From: Alentia gelatinosa
Lineage: Eukaryota; Annelida; Polychaeta; Phyllodocida; Polynoidae
Length of the DNA stretch: 64,000 bases
Reading direction: 5' to 3'
Assembly: GCA_950022655.1 (NCBI GenBank)
Contig: OX465581.1
Span: 36,629,300-36,693,299 of the forward strand
Below the pieces are notes generated by a model, which did not search any database, was not told the origin of the DNA, and was given only the letters and a program-made list of their open reading frames with translations. Both the position numbers and the translations under genes were made by a program. This document shows, piece after piece, positions 55,101 through 64,000 of this stretch (its first letter is position 1; every line of letters starts with the position of its first letter).

Positions 55101-57349
55101 TCACACACTGGCACAACTTCATCTGATTCTTTACCACTATCAACATGGTCAACTGTTTTGTCCGTGGATTCCTTCTCGGGTTTGTCCGCTTTCTCTTTGA
55201 GCTCAGCTGCTGCTAGTTCAGCCTGGCTCTTTCGACCTGGCTTGCGAATATCTGGATGTATTTCCTTGATATGCGCCTCGAGAGCTTTCAAGTTCTCTAG
55301 AAGAGCTTCACAATGACCACAAGAGAAAATGCCATGGACCCGCTCATGCTTCCGGATTTGGAATTTCCATTTGTTTCGGTAGTCACACACACTACATTTG
55401 AATCGTTTCTCAGTCTCCTTCTTGTCCGAATCACCATCAGTATTACCCGAGACTGCTGAGTCCCCGACATTGTCACTACCTGCGGATGGCAACTCCGCAG
55501 CATGCTGAGGGCCCTTTTCTTCCTCGCCAGTACCCTTTGAGCACTCTGTGCTGGGACTACTATCGTCTTTTTCGACAGGTGTTTCAGTAGTTTTAGATTC
55601 GTCACACTTAAGAGACTCGGATGGAGAGGCAGAACTTTTAACTGAAGGTTTTTTCTTAGATTTCTTGGGCTTTTTAGCCTTGGGTTCGGAATTGTCTTCA
55701 ATCTTTTTACACGGGTTTTCTTCTGTTGGCCGTTTTGCTTTGGACTTCTTTTTAGTCTTTTCACTTGTCTTCTTACCACCTGCTTTCTGAGGGCCAACGG
55801 TCTTTGGCTCATTATTTTTATCATCTTTACTACTGTTTTCTAATGTCGGTAATTTTGTTGACTCAGCACCATCTGGTTTGGTTTCTTTTGAAGTCGACCC
55901 AGCATTACCTTGTTTGGTATCTTTTGAAGTGGAGCCTACACCTCCCTTTTCCGTAGATTTCTCCGATTTAGGTGCACTACTGTTTGCTACATCTGTTTTA
56001 TCATCATTCGTCTCTGTAGATGCTTTAGTTTTCTTCTTTTTAGATTTAGATTTTTTTAATGGCGGATCATCTTTATCTTCAGTTTTGGCTGCCTCTTTCT
56101 TTTCTTTTGGAGGCTTAGCTTTTTTGGACGACTTTGAGGCTTTCTCAGCAACATGACTTTTGGTCATATGCTCTTTATCAAGCGTCGCAGCTATAGGCTT
56201 TTCATCGGAATTATCTTGTGTTTTCTCATTCGATGAATCCTTTTTAGTTTTTGTTTTACTTTTCTTAGACGATGATACTTTAGACTTCTTAGTCTCATCC
56301 TTCGATTCTTTCTCAACATCATCATTTGGCTCTTTTTTAGTGTCTTCCTTTGAGCTTTTCTTAGAACTAGACTGAGATTTCTTTTCTTTACTTGGCTTTG
56401 TTCCTTGATCTTTTATATCTGCACCATCTTTTTCAACTGCTGTCTTTTTCTTTTTACTCTTCTTGTCCTTTTTAACTTCAGATAAGGGTAAATCACTGTC
56501 ATCATTGTCACTTGTGACCAATTTTGGTTTTGCTTTCTTGGATTTCTTTGGCTTCTCGGAATCTACTTTCTTATCAACTGACTTTTCTCCTGCAGACTTA
56601 GTTTTCTTCTTACTTTGTTTGGGCTTTTGTTCAACCTTTGTGTCTGTTGCCTTATCTGAACTGTCAGCTTTACATGCCCTTGGTGAACCAGACCTTCTTG
56701 TAGGTGTCTTATCCTCGGTCTTTTCACTATCGTTCTCGTCCGTTTTCTTACTGGAGGATTTTTTAGACTTCTTGGGTTTCGGCGTGCCTTCATCATCAGC
56801 CTCATCTCCAGGGGCTGCCTTCTTCTTTTTACTCTTTGATGGCTTCTTAGCACTACTGGGCTCTTTCTCTGGACACCGCGACCTATCCGTTTTACTTGCT
56901 TCCGTTTTAGGGTCCTCTTCCTTAGCCGAAGGACTCTGCAAGCTAATCTCATCTTTACGTGCATCATAGTCCTTCTCAATCATAGCTGACTGATCATCAC
57001 CGTTTGTTTTTAGCGTAGTCTCCTCCTTTCCTTCACACTCGTTGTCTAACAAGTCCAGACCGTTGATAACATTGTCGATACTCTCTGTAATGTGATCGAT
57101 TATGTCTGTGCTTGTCTCTTCTGATGTCGATGTTTCATTGACCTCAGCCTCAGTTGGCTTCTCCCCCGGTGCAGGTGACTTCACTGGGGTGGACTTTGGT
57201 GACTTACAATCGGGAGAACTCCCATCCTCCTCCTTTTTCTTGGGTTTTCTTACTGGAGTTTCTATTTCGTCTGCTCGCACGACCTTCTTCCTTTTTCTCC
57301 CATACAAACTGATGTTGGGAAATTCTTCTACGTCTTTTATCTCCTCCAT
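48084..57349 (-). CDS. Gene B: 2344-aa protein with ten C2H2 zinc fingers, four coding exons
   Basis: Exons 57349-54737, 53846-53704, 53237-52981 and 52105-48084 join in phase with GT..AG introns and total 7035 bases including TGA. The ATG at 57349 (GATATGG) is the first after an in-frame TAG at 57379-57377. The N-terminal arm (about 1-645) is rich in Lys, Ser, Glu and Asp, with many PKKSKK-type basic clusters likely to give nuclear import. Ten C2H2 fingers follow: two at about 652-698 and eight at about 831-1062, the last eight nearly contiguous; fingers 7-9 have a C-x4-C spacing. The C-terminal arm (about 1063-2344) is low complexity: acidic and Lys-rich, an SPAR repeat, a His/Gln tract, then Pro/Tyr/Gln-rich sequence. 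It is probably a nuclear sequence-specific DNA-binding regulator. The orthologue is not recognised. Confidence 0.85.
50385..50590 (-). repeat. 15-bp coding minisatellite (His-Glu-Gln-His-Pro repeat)
   Basis: About thirteen copies of a 15-base unit inside gene B exon 4, encoding HEQHP pentapeptides at about residues 1510-1577. Flanking sequence is also His/Gln-rich. The period is a multiple of three, so several other frames stay open on both strands, but only the gene B frame connects to the zinc fingers. Confidence 0.9.
52106..52980. other. Gene B intron 3
   Basis: 875 bases, donor S|GTAAAG-type after CACTCAG and acceptor CTTTGCAG on the minus strand. It contains a tRNA-derived SINE in the same orientation as the gene (52685-52880). 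Confidence 0.7.
52685..52880 (-). repeat. tRNA-derived SINE
   Basis: On the minus strand a box A-like TTGGCTAAGTGGTAGGGG (about 52870) is followed 45 bases on by a box B GTGGGTTCAAACCCCGG (about 52828-52812). The tail then runs AAAATGGTACCCACTGC, GAATGAGGGGTAGAGGC and GGAAGAACGGCTC. The head folds partly like a tRNA but lacks a matched acceptor stem, so this is a SINE rather than a tRNA gene. It lies in the sense orientation within gene B intron 3. Confidence 0.75.
52981..53237 (-). CDS. Gene B exon 3
   Basis: 257 bases from AATCTTTCAG to TCAG|GTAAAG, phase 2 to 1. It carries fingers 6 to 8: [21 protein letters not shown] (C-x2-C), [19 protein letters not shown] and [19 protein letters not shown] (both C-x4-C). 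All Cys and His ligands are present. Confidence 0.9.
53238..53703. other. Gene B intron 2
   Basis: 466 bases, AT-rich, with donor CAG|GTGAGT and acceptor CTTTCAG on the minus strand. I see no repeat I can name. Confidence 0.6.
53704..53846 (-). CDS. Gene B exon 2
   Basis: 143 bases from GACTTTCAG to CAG|GTGAGT, phase 0 to 2. It supplies the two histidines of finger 4 (KKHVAAMH) and all of finger 5 ([21 protein letters not shown]). Finger 4 is therefore split by intron 1. Confidence 0.9.
53866..54128 (-). repeat. SINE-like repeat, family A copy 6
   Basis: The reverse complement matches the family order. On the plus strand it shows GGGATGTCAGTTGGGGTCA, TTGCTGCCTATGGGAGACTG, GAGGTTTGAACCACTG and TTTTACACAAG. 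Same strand as gene B, within its intron 1. Confidence 0.6.
54128..54378 (-). repeat. SINE-like repeat, family A copy 7
   Basis: Directly follows copy 6 in the same orientation. Plus-strand landmarks are TGTCAGTTGGAGTCAGG, TTACTGCCTCAGAGAGA, GGAGGTTCAAATAACTG, TTTTGTTTTACA and GGAAAGCTGTCATCTC. The last of these is the complement of the family start. Confidence 0.6.
54737..57349 (-). CDS. Gene B exon 1 (coding part)
   Basis: 2613 bases, exactly 871 codons, ending YRSQYK|GTAAAT at phase 0. It starts [21 protein letters not shown] long Lys/Ser/Glu/Thr-rich stretch with many KKSKKK clusters precedes fingers 1 and 2 ([21 protein letters not shown] and [17 protein letters not shown]), finger 3 ([21 protein letters not shown]) and the cysteines of finger 4 (CDFC). 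Near the end there is a short Thr/Ser/Lys repeat with SSKT units. Confidence 0.9.
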
Positions 57350-57462
57350 ATCAAGGAGTAGATCTGACTGTCGAGGCTATGTCGACAGAACTGCAGTAAT
57401 CATCATCCGGGTCTAAGAGACCTCCCCACATGGTGCACGTAGTCCGGTAGTTAGGATATCAC
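57350..57462 (-). other. Gene B 5' UTR segment and upstream splice acceptor
   Basis: On the minus strand TTTTTTCAG precedes position 57462, and an in-frame TAG at 57379-57377 separates it from the start codon. This fits a non-coding upstream exon joined here. The upstream exon itself is not identified. Confidence 0.5.
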
Positions 57463-59834
57463 CTGAAAAAATAGAAACATCACATAGTTTAGGACCAAAT
57501 ACACAATAGATAAATATATATTCATGTTTGACAATAACGTAAAACTAACTACGAGTACTTGTACAAAATACCTATATATATTAACTAGATTATACACATT
57601 TTATGACACGCCAAAAGGAAACATGTTCAGTTGAGTAAGCATCAGACGAAATTTCTTTGAACATCCCGATCAAGAAAATATATCTGATTAATAGCATACT
57701 GGCCAAGCATTATGGGACATATCAAAACGAATTATTTGCAAAAAAGTGACTACAGATATATTTTAAATATGTGCCATACAAAAGCAATCAGGCTGAAGTG
57801 AGAAAGTCTTACAGACTGTGTACATATCGAACGACAGTGTATTCTCTGTGACCTTTCTATCAGCCTACTCCTTAATAGAGCAAAGGGACATATAAGAAAT
57901 AAATAAGAGCGGAAAGATTCAGGTTTAATACTAAATATCCAAACGAATTTATGAATCTAACTGAATAATTTAGACATTATTTCTAATCTGGATATTTTCT
58001 TTGCATCTTCTTCACGTGTTTGGAATGTTGATATTTACCGATTACATTTGATGGCCCGGTCATTAGTATGAAAGACAAATATACAAATTTGCCCGTTTTA
58101 CATAAGTGCAGAATTGTGTTTAGTTGTTAATAATAATACCAATCAACTAATTCCAACACACGTTTCTACAATATATGCTGCAACATAACTGACTCTTGTG
58201 TTAATATAATCAGTACTGTGTGGTATATACAACTTCATCCTCTTCAGTAACGTCAAAACAACTAACATGTGTTACAAACGAACAACAACTACAAACTGAT
58301 TGTTACAGCTAAGATTATGTGATTCAAAGCGAATTAAAATATATCTTTATGGTAGATCAAAACAAAAATATATTTGCGTCAATTTATATACTATAGACGG
58401 TCCTTCAAGTCTCCTATGTTTAAGCCGAACAGGACATCCGCAGGCAAAAGTCAAGTTAGGCACAGTCTATTGACAAATTACTGTATACACACCTTTGAAA
58501 GATTAGCCTTTGCTCAAAATATGGCAAAGAGCATGAGCATACCATTGCAAGATACATGCTCTCACTTTGCATACCCAGTTACATAGTTATAGAAGCCACA
58601 ACTTTAATTCGTCTCATGAGTGAGGGCTACCGATACAGTAGGCGGGCCACGTCTGACTGTTACTGTTAGTTATAAATCCCTCATATGATAGTGATGAATA
58701 GTGACATAGTATCAGCAATAATGTTGTTCTTTTTAGATACATAGTTATAAGTGTTTGTTTCATTATCAAAAGAAATGTGTTTACTGTTCACACACCGACA
58801 CATGTTTTCAAGACCTCAGCCATATCTTAAACACATTATGCCATTCGGGAAACCCCTCTACAAATACAAACAGCGTAGAGAAGTCCTAAATTATCACGGA
58901 CTTGAGCGAGTGTGGAGGTATCTATGCGGGTGTTTTAGCTTCACTCCAGGGTCAAATCATTACCTTATAGAGAGATAGGAGTAATCGAATGCTCACATGT
59001 TGCTGTGAGGCTTATACCAAAATTAAAACGGAACAAGTCTCTAGATTGGCATTCCTGTGTTCTACTTGGATCACGACAGGGCTGCTACCCCAACGGAGAC
59101 TCACGCCCGAAAGTCGGTCACTGACAAGTCCTGGAATGCAATTTTACACCTCGGACTGTGAGCACTAGAGAAATATTTCTACATTAGTATGAACTGTGCC
59201 ACATAGACTTACTATTGATGGTCCTACATCTACAATGATGCACAATAAAATTCACATAAAAGGGAGATATAGTAGAGAATATTTCGTAAATAGGGTTGCA
59301 GACAACTTACCATCTTTATTTGTCTGTCTGTGTGTCCCGCGAACAGCTGCTCCGCAGAAACTGGCTATTAAAACTTCCGTCGAAGGAAACTCAATGCTTT
59401 CCGGTTTAAACAAAGAATATTTTGATTATCCTTTCCTGGAGCATACTTCTTTGGTGAAAATGATGCATACTTTAATTAGATCTAATTACTATTTATTATT
59501 CTGTTAAATCGCCGAACAGTGTATTTACATTTGCCGCTTTAGGCGACATCTGGTGTCATGTTTGATAACTAATACCATTATGTTTCGTACCACTAGGACT
59601 AGGAGGACATTTTGACGACTAGCCAGTGAAAATTGTGATCCGTGAATAATCTCTAAAACTAATTGCAACTTCTTTGGGATCAACTTTGTGTAACATATTC
59701 AATCCCTAAGGTTATTCAGTTATCATTATTTGGCATTCAACGTCTGAAATGTCACCAACTGGGAACATTAACATTGAATTGGTGATTAAGGGGCCCTTCC
59801 CACCTACCGGGTAGGCCTACTATTAACATGGACA
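57463..59834. other. Non-coding region between gene B and the LTR element
   Basis: AT-rich, with short open frames only. It probably contains the gene B promoter and a first non-coding exon, which I cannot locate. I see no repeat I can name. Confidence 0.5.
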
Positions 59835-60083
59835 TGTAATGATGTATATGTTATATATTGAGAGACAGCGGCAGTAGAGACCCCATGTGGGAACCTAAGG
59901 AACTAGCCCTCAGGGCAAACCATATAGCCCTGTGTGATCCCAGAGTGAGTCAGTCTGTGTTGCGCCTTGGTCTTGTGTAGAAGTAGAGCCAGTTGCTCCT
60001 CCTCCAGACCTAGGCTTACAGACCACCTCAACCACCTTATTCGCATTCTGACTGGTAAGCATACGATACTACTAAATATTACA
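59835..60083 (+). repeat. 5' long terminal repeat
   Basis: The segment begins TGTAATGATG and ends AATATTACA, so the termini form a perfect 6-base inverted repeat (TGTAAT/ATTACA) of the usual TG..CA type. A TATATATTG stretch near 59853 could be its TATA box. The end is followed after one base by a tRNA-primer-like site, which fixes the boundary. The partner LTR is outside the window. Confidence 0.7.
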
Positions 60084-60084
60084 T

Positions 60085-60101
60085 TGGTGCCAGGAGTACT
60101 T
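60085..60101 (+). other. Primer-binding site, tRNA-Leu-like
   Basis: TGGTGCCAGGAGTACTT starts with the TGG that pairs with the CCA end of a tRNA. Its complement reads ACTCCTGGCACCA, close to the 3' end of animal tRNA-Leu genes (ACTCCTGACACCA or ACTCCTGGTACCA). The match is from family knowledge, not a search. Confidence 0.6.
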
Positions 60102-63019
60102 ATCCATGTGGATATCCCCATTGGATTTTCTGTTCACTGCTCTTGTTTGGTCGTTCCTGGATGGTTTTCGCTCATTTTATTCATTTTCATTCACTCTCTT
60201 TGGTCTTTGTTTGATAGGGGGGATAGAGTGTGCTGATCACCACGTGGTGTGGCTGTAGCTCAATCCCCATCCATTGTTCTTTTAACTATAGGGTCTCATA
60301 GTGATTTCCCAACCAGAATCTGTACGTTTTTCTTACTAATTTTATATTATCATTGATGCCTACTTGCTCTGAGCACGTGGTGACAGGCTCAGGGAACAGA
60401 CCCGGCTTTGTTCCTCAATACCCACGTGGTGCACTCAGCTGGTTTCCCTTCTCTTTACAGTTTTTTTAGATATGAATAATCTAACCTTCAAAATTTTAAT
60501 CTAATATTGGCAATTAATTATTTTCTGTATGCAGGTTTTCCCAGAGAACTTCTTTTAGAGTACCGGGTATTCCAAATCGGAGTGTTATATATTAGAGGTT
60601 ATTCTATTCACTGAGCACGTGGTGAGCTACTGGACACATGGTGCTGTCATCAAGCTTGTGGCCTGAGTAGCTCAGTCTGTTTTAGCCACGTGGCCTACTG
60701 GTACACAGCTCACATACAAGGATCCATCCATGATTCTTACAGACCTTATCTACACATGTGTATATCACTGGTCATTTTGTCTGTTTAGTGCATTTCCGTC
60801 CTAATTTCATAAAGGTTGAAATAGTACCCACGTGGTATATGAAGCGAAGATCCGTTCTCTTTACTGTATATTCATATCTGAATCATTTATTATATTAACC
60901 TTCAGAACATTATCTCATATTAGCTATTAACGATTGTCCCTGTGTAGTTTTCTCAGAGCGTTTCTCTTATAGGACTCTACATTGGAGTCTATTCTATTCA
61001 CTGAGCATGTGGTGAGCTATTCGCTACGTGGTGCTGTCATCCGATCCTCGCCCTCAGTAGCTTAGTCTGCTTCAGCCACGTGGACTCCCAGTGCATAGTG
61101 AAATTCAGTTGTTAGTAAAAGTTTTATCACTCTAGTACTACATTTATGTTTTACATAAGCATTTCTTCAAAAGTTGCCATTTGAAAATAATTCTGATCTA
61201 CTCACTCGTTTGTGTATGGGAAAGGGTAGGACTTCTATATAGATTCTATTATATGTTATGAACACATGGTGACAGGCTCAGAAATCTGACCCTGCTTTGT
61301 TTCTCAGTCCCCACGTGGTATACTGAGCTGGTTTCCCTTCTTTATACAGTTATATCATCTAAAGGACACCCTAAACCCGTTTGAATTAGGTTTTGTTCCT
61401 TCCTTGCATTATCATATAGAGTGCAGTAAAGGTCTTTCTCTGAGAATATTAAAAACGTCTGATCACAATCATTAATTCAGGATTTTCTATAGCTAGTCTA
61501 TGAAAACGTGGTCATCTCTTGCATATCCTGTTCTTCTTTCAATGGTCACGAAACTGACCCCTTTAAATGCACTTCAAGTACACTTCCTCCTTCTTGGAAA
61601 GTCATTGAGTCACTCAGGTTGCACTCACCCGCCACTGTTCCTTGGTAGGGCACCACGTGGGCCATTAATCAACACCCACAGTTGGGTGGCTCAGGTTTAC
61701 CCATTTCCGGGTTCGGGCACGTTCTAGCAGCGACCTGTTTTAACCATGGTTAACTCACAGTTACTCTAACTCTGTATGAACCAGTCCACAGATTAGACCT
61801 CTGAATTGTTCTCCTAGATTGGAAGGGTTTACCCATTGCCAGGTTCAGGCCCATTCTAGTGGCAGGCTACTTTTACCATGGTTAACTTACATTCACTATA
61901 GCTCTGTATGAACGTGGCCGTAGTGTGGGTATGTTCGGGTATTTACCTTGAATGACCAGGGTGCATTTATTGATGTGTGTGCGGGCAGCGCCCTGCTTTG
62001 AACAAGTCTAACCTGCGGGAATAAACAGTGCATATTCCTTTGCATGCAGGTTTTGCTGCATACCTCAGCAACAATTATATATTGAGGCTTGATTTAAAGT
62101 CTGATTTGTAGCTCTAAATTGAGGACTCTATTTTTAGTATTAGGCCTTTGTACCTCTCCTGTGGAAAATATTATTTTCCCATTGATATTGGAATTTACGG
62201 AATGTACAGATAATTAATTTCATGACTCTTTTGTGTGTGGGAAAGGGAAGACTTTTATATAATTCTACTGTATTCTATAAGAGAATGTGTGGTACTGGCG
62301 CTAAGTGATTTCCCAGTCATCCAAATGGATTGGTATGCATGCTCTACATATATTACAGGATGCTTGTGTATTTAGTCTTGTTCTTATGAATGTTGGAATT
62401 GGGTTCAAATAGATTTTCAGTTCACAGCTCACATTTAAATGTGCATCAGTATTGCTCTCCGTTTCTTAGTTTGTGATATCTGCCGGACTTACTCCCTCTA
62501 ATTGAGCAGTACCTTCTCCAAAGTCTATTCCTAGAAATTGTTCCCAGACGTGAAGGAATTCTGAGTGCATTACAAATACTTGTTTTTCATTATTCAATCT
62601 AATTCGGAGTTGGCCATCAAGCTGTAGACTGGGCCTTTAGTAAATGTCTTTCTTTGTGGATATATAAACTGAGTGAACAAAAGCAAAATTTTAGATACAG
62701 TTCTCCGCTTAGCTATTCTATACGCACTGGGTCATCTCTAGTATATCCTTTCGTATCACATCTCTAGTCCATTCTGCACAAATAGCCAGTACATCATAGG
62801 TCATATTGCTTCCATTATCCATTGGTCGGTACGGTATACGGCTATATATAAGAATCCTATCAATCTATCCATATTGTATTCTGCCCAACCTGGCACAACC
62901 TCACAGTTCTCCATATATCATTGTATACCATCATATAGTGTCGCAGTGCACACCAACCATTATACTTATAGCATATTGTTATAACATCATATAGGCCATA
63001 GTGATCACAGTCCATAACT
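60102..63019 (+). other. 2.9-kb retroelement leader with duplicated blocks and CACGTG palindromes
   Basis: No open frame of note. Nine CACGTG hexamers occur between 60241 and 61659 (60241, 60374, 60423, 60616, 60687, 60829, 61077, 61312, 61654), several with GTGGT after them. Segments are duplicated in diverged form: about 60369-60468 with 61258-61349, 60600-60708 with 60989-61101, and 61695-61781 with 61827-61917 (each of the last pair has ACCATGGTTAACT). Another pair sharing GTGTGTGGGAAAGGG-type sequence lies near 61200 and 62225. Confidence 0.65.
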
Positions 63020-64000
63020 ATGGCCCTGAATATCAATACTGCATCTCTCCTGGCCCTGCAGAGCATCAGGGGAATTGGGAAGGCCAGTGCCAGTAAGATC
63101 ACTCAGGTTATTCAAGAATATGGGCCATTTTCATGCTTGATGGACATAACACCACACCTGGATGCCAAGGTGACAGGTGTTCTTGAAGATGCCTTGAGAA
63201 GTGGCATGGTCAGTTTCAAAGATGATGACAAGGCCACAACTGCCAATGTAGAGGCGGAAATGGCTGCTTTGCGAGCCCAGTTGGAGGAGTCCCGTAGTCA
63301 GCTCAGGGAAAAAGATCAGCTCATTATTTCTCAGACTGATCAGATACATCAACTCAGCCAGAACCAGGGTCAACAGGCTGAAGCAGCTATCGAAAATACT
63401 GCTACAAAGACCTCTATGGCCCCAATGGTAAATGAGGATCTCATAAAGTCTATCAGCTCCTCTATGACTGCTTCAGTGCAGACTGCACTTGAGGCCGGGT
63501 TTGGGGCTTTGTCAATAGCGCTTACGGGTGTACCTGGGAAACCTGGTCAGCCACAGGTAACAGCCAATCCTGCCTGCACCATGCCTCCCCTTACAATGCC
63601 AGTCACTAGCACCCCAGCAGCTATAAATCTTCCACCTCTACAGTCACCCACTGGTATTGTAGGTCCTGCAGCAATGGTCCAGCCAGCAGCAATACAACAA
63701 GGCACTATACAAACCCAAAATGGTTATCAGCAGGTACACAACAGTGTGTATAGACCACCTGGTCAGGCATTGGATGGCAGTCCATTGTTAAGGCCCACCG
63801 AAGGGAATACGTCACAACCTCAGTTTGGGGCAACACGTGCCAGTCGGGGAAGGACCCGGTCCCACCGGGGAGGTCGCAGGCTGTCCCCTGAGTCAGAATC
63901 TGACCCTGATTCTTACTCCAGTGACTCCAGCATGGATTCCCCAGTGCGTAATGCAACAGCCATGGGGAAATCACCTTTCAAAGTGCCAACATATGATGGA
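63020..64000 (+). CDS. Gag-like protein, partial (327 residues to window end)
   Basis: The ATG at 63020 is the first after an in-frame TGA at 63002-63004, and the frame is open to the window edge. Residues about 11-30 (LALQSIRGIGKASASKITQV) fit a helix-hairpin-helix. About 75-120 is a Glu/Gln/Leu-rich stretch likely to be a coiled coil. About 165-215 is Pro-rich. About 275-310 is Arg-rich then Ser/Asp-rich. KSPFKVPTYDG at the end resembles the entry to the Ty3/gypsy Gag core domain. Zinc knuckle, protease and polymerase would lie beyond. No stop interrupts it, so the copy may be recent. Confidence 0.7.
   Translation, partial: MALNINTASLLALQSIRGIGKASASKITQVIQEYGPFSCLMDITPHLDAKVTGVLEDALRSGMVSFKDDDKATTANVEAEMAALRAQLEESRSQLREKDQLIISQTDQIHQLSQNQGQQAEAAIENTATKTSMAPMVNEDLIKSISSSMTASVQTALEAGFGALSIALTGVPGKPGQPQVTANPACTMPPLTMPVTSTPAAINLPPLQSPTGIVGPAAMVQPAAIQQGTIQTQNGYQQVHNSVYRPPGQALDGSPLLRPTEGNTSQPQFGATRASRGRTRSHRGGRRLSPESESDPDSYSSDSSMDSPVRNATAMGKSPFKVPTYDG

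Larger units (their letters stand above)
59835..64000 (+). mobile_element. LTR retrotransposon, 5' part (continues beyond the window)
   Basis: A 249-bp LTR, one spacer base, a primer-binding site, a long leader and a gag-like open frame follow in the right order and orientation. Pol and the 3' LTR would lie beyond 64000. The FKVPTYDG motif at the edge resembles the start of the Ty3/gypsy-type Gag core, so that class is favoured. The five bases before the LTR are GGACA, the candidate target duplication. Confidence 0.75.

Noticed and set aside
54733..56979. Other-frame open reading frames along gene B exon 1 on both strands
   Set aside because: They are shadows of the Lys/Ser-rich coding frame. 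The chosen frame has zinc fingers, a start with an upstream stop, and in-phase junctions.

Overview
The window looks like nuclear DNA of a metazoan, most likely a marine invertebrate. Coding sequence is split into short exons with GT..AG introns, intergenic DNA is AT-rich, and the rest is filled with SINE-like copies, foldback hairpins, MITEs, minisatellites and an LTR retrotransposon. A lophotrochozoan such as a mollusc, brachiopod or annelid is only a guess. It rests on the repeat style and on a retroelement primer site that resembles tRNA-Leu. I see no bacterial, organellar or viral-genome organisation.

Layout: (1) Positions 1-9763 are non-coding and hold three foldback palindromes, a 34-bp minisatellite whose units carry an AP-1-like heptamer, a probable tRNA-derived SINE and GC-rich islets. 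(2) Positions 9764-35449 (+) hold gene A. I assembled it from eight exons whose splice sites and phases all agree. It encodes a 510-residue charged intracellular protein that I do not recognise. Its introns carry most of the repeats, including four copies of a head-plus-hairpin family, a 52-bp array that duplicates the exon 3 splice acceptor, a TA-flanked MITE, and an orphan exon at 28079-28306 that could be an alternative start. (3) Positions 35450-48083 are non-coding and contain a 1.3-kb terminal-inverted-repeat element with C-rich subterminal arrays. (4) Positions 48084-57349 (-) hold gene B, four coding exons giving a 2344-residue protein. It has ten C2H2 zinc fingers in the middle, a Lys/Ser/Glu-rich N-terminal arm and a His/Gln/Pro-rich C-terminal arm. 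It is probably a nuclear DNA-binding protein. (5) Positions 57463-59834 are non-coding. (6) Positions 59835-64000 (+) are the 5' part of an LTR retrotransposon: LTR, primer-binding site, an unusually long 2.9-kb leader, and a gag-like frame that runs off the window end.

Genes A and B are convergent (A on +, B on -), about 12.6 kb apart stop to stop, and nothing in the sequence ties their functions together. The most interesting material is the set of hairpin elements with target-site duplications, the tandemly duplicated splice acceptor followed by in-frame stops, and the gag-like protein with an apparent helix-hairpin-helix motif behind a leader rich in CACGTG palindromes. All exon boundaries were read by eye, without transcript or homology data.
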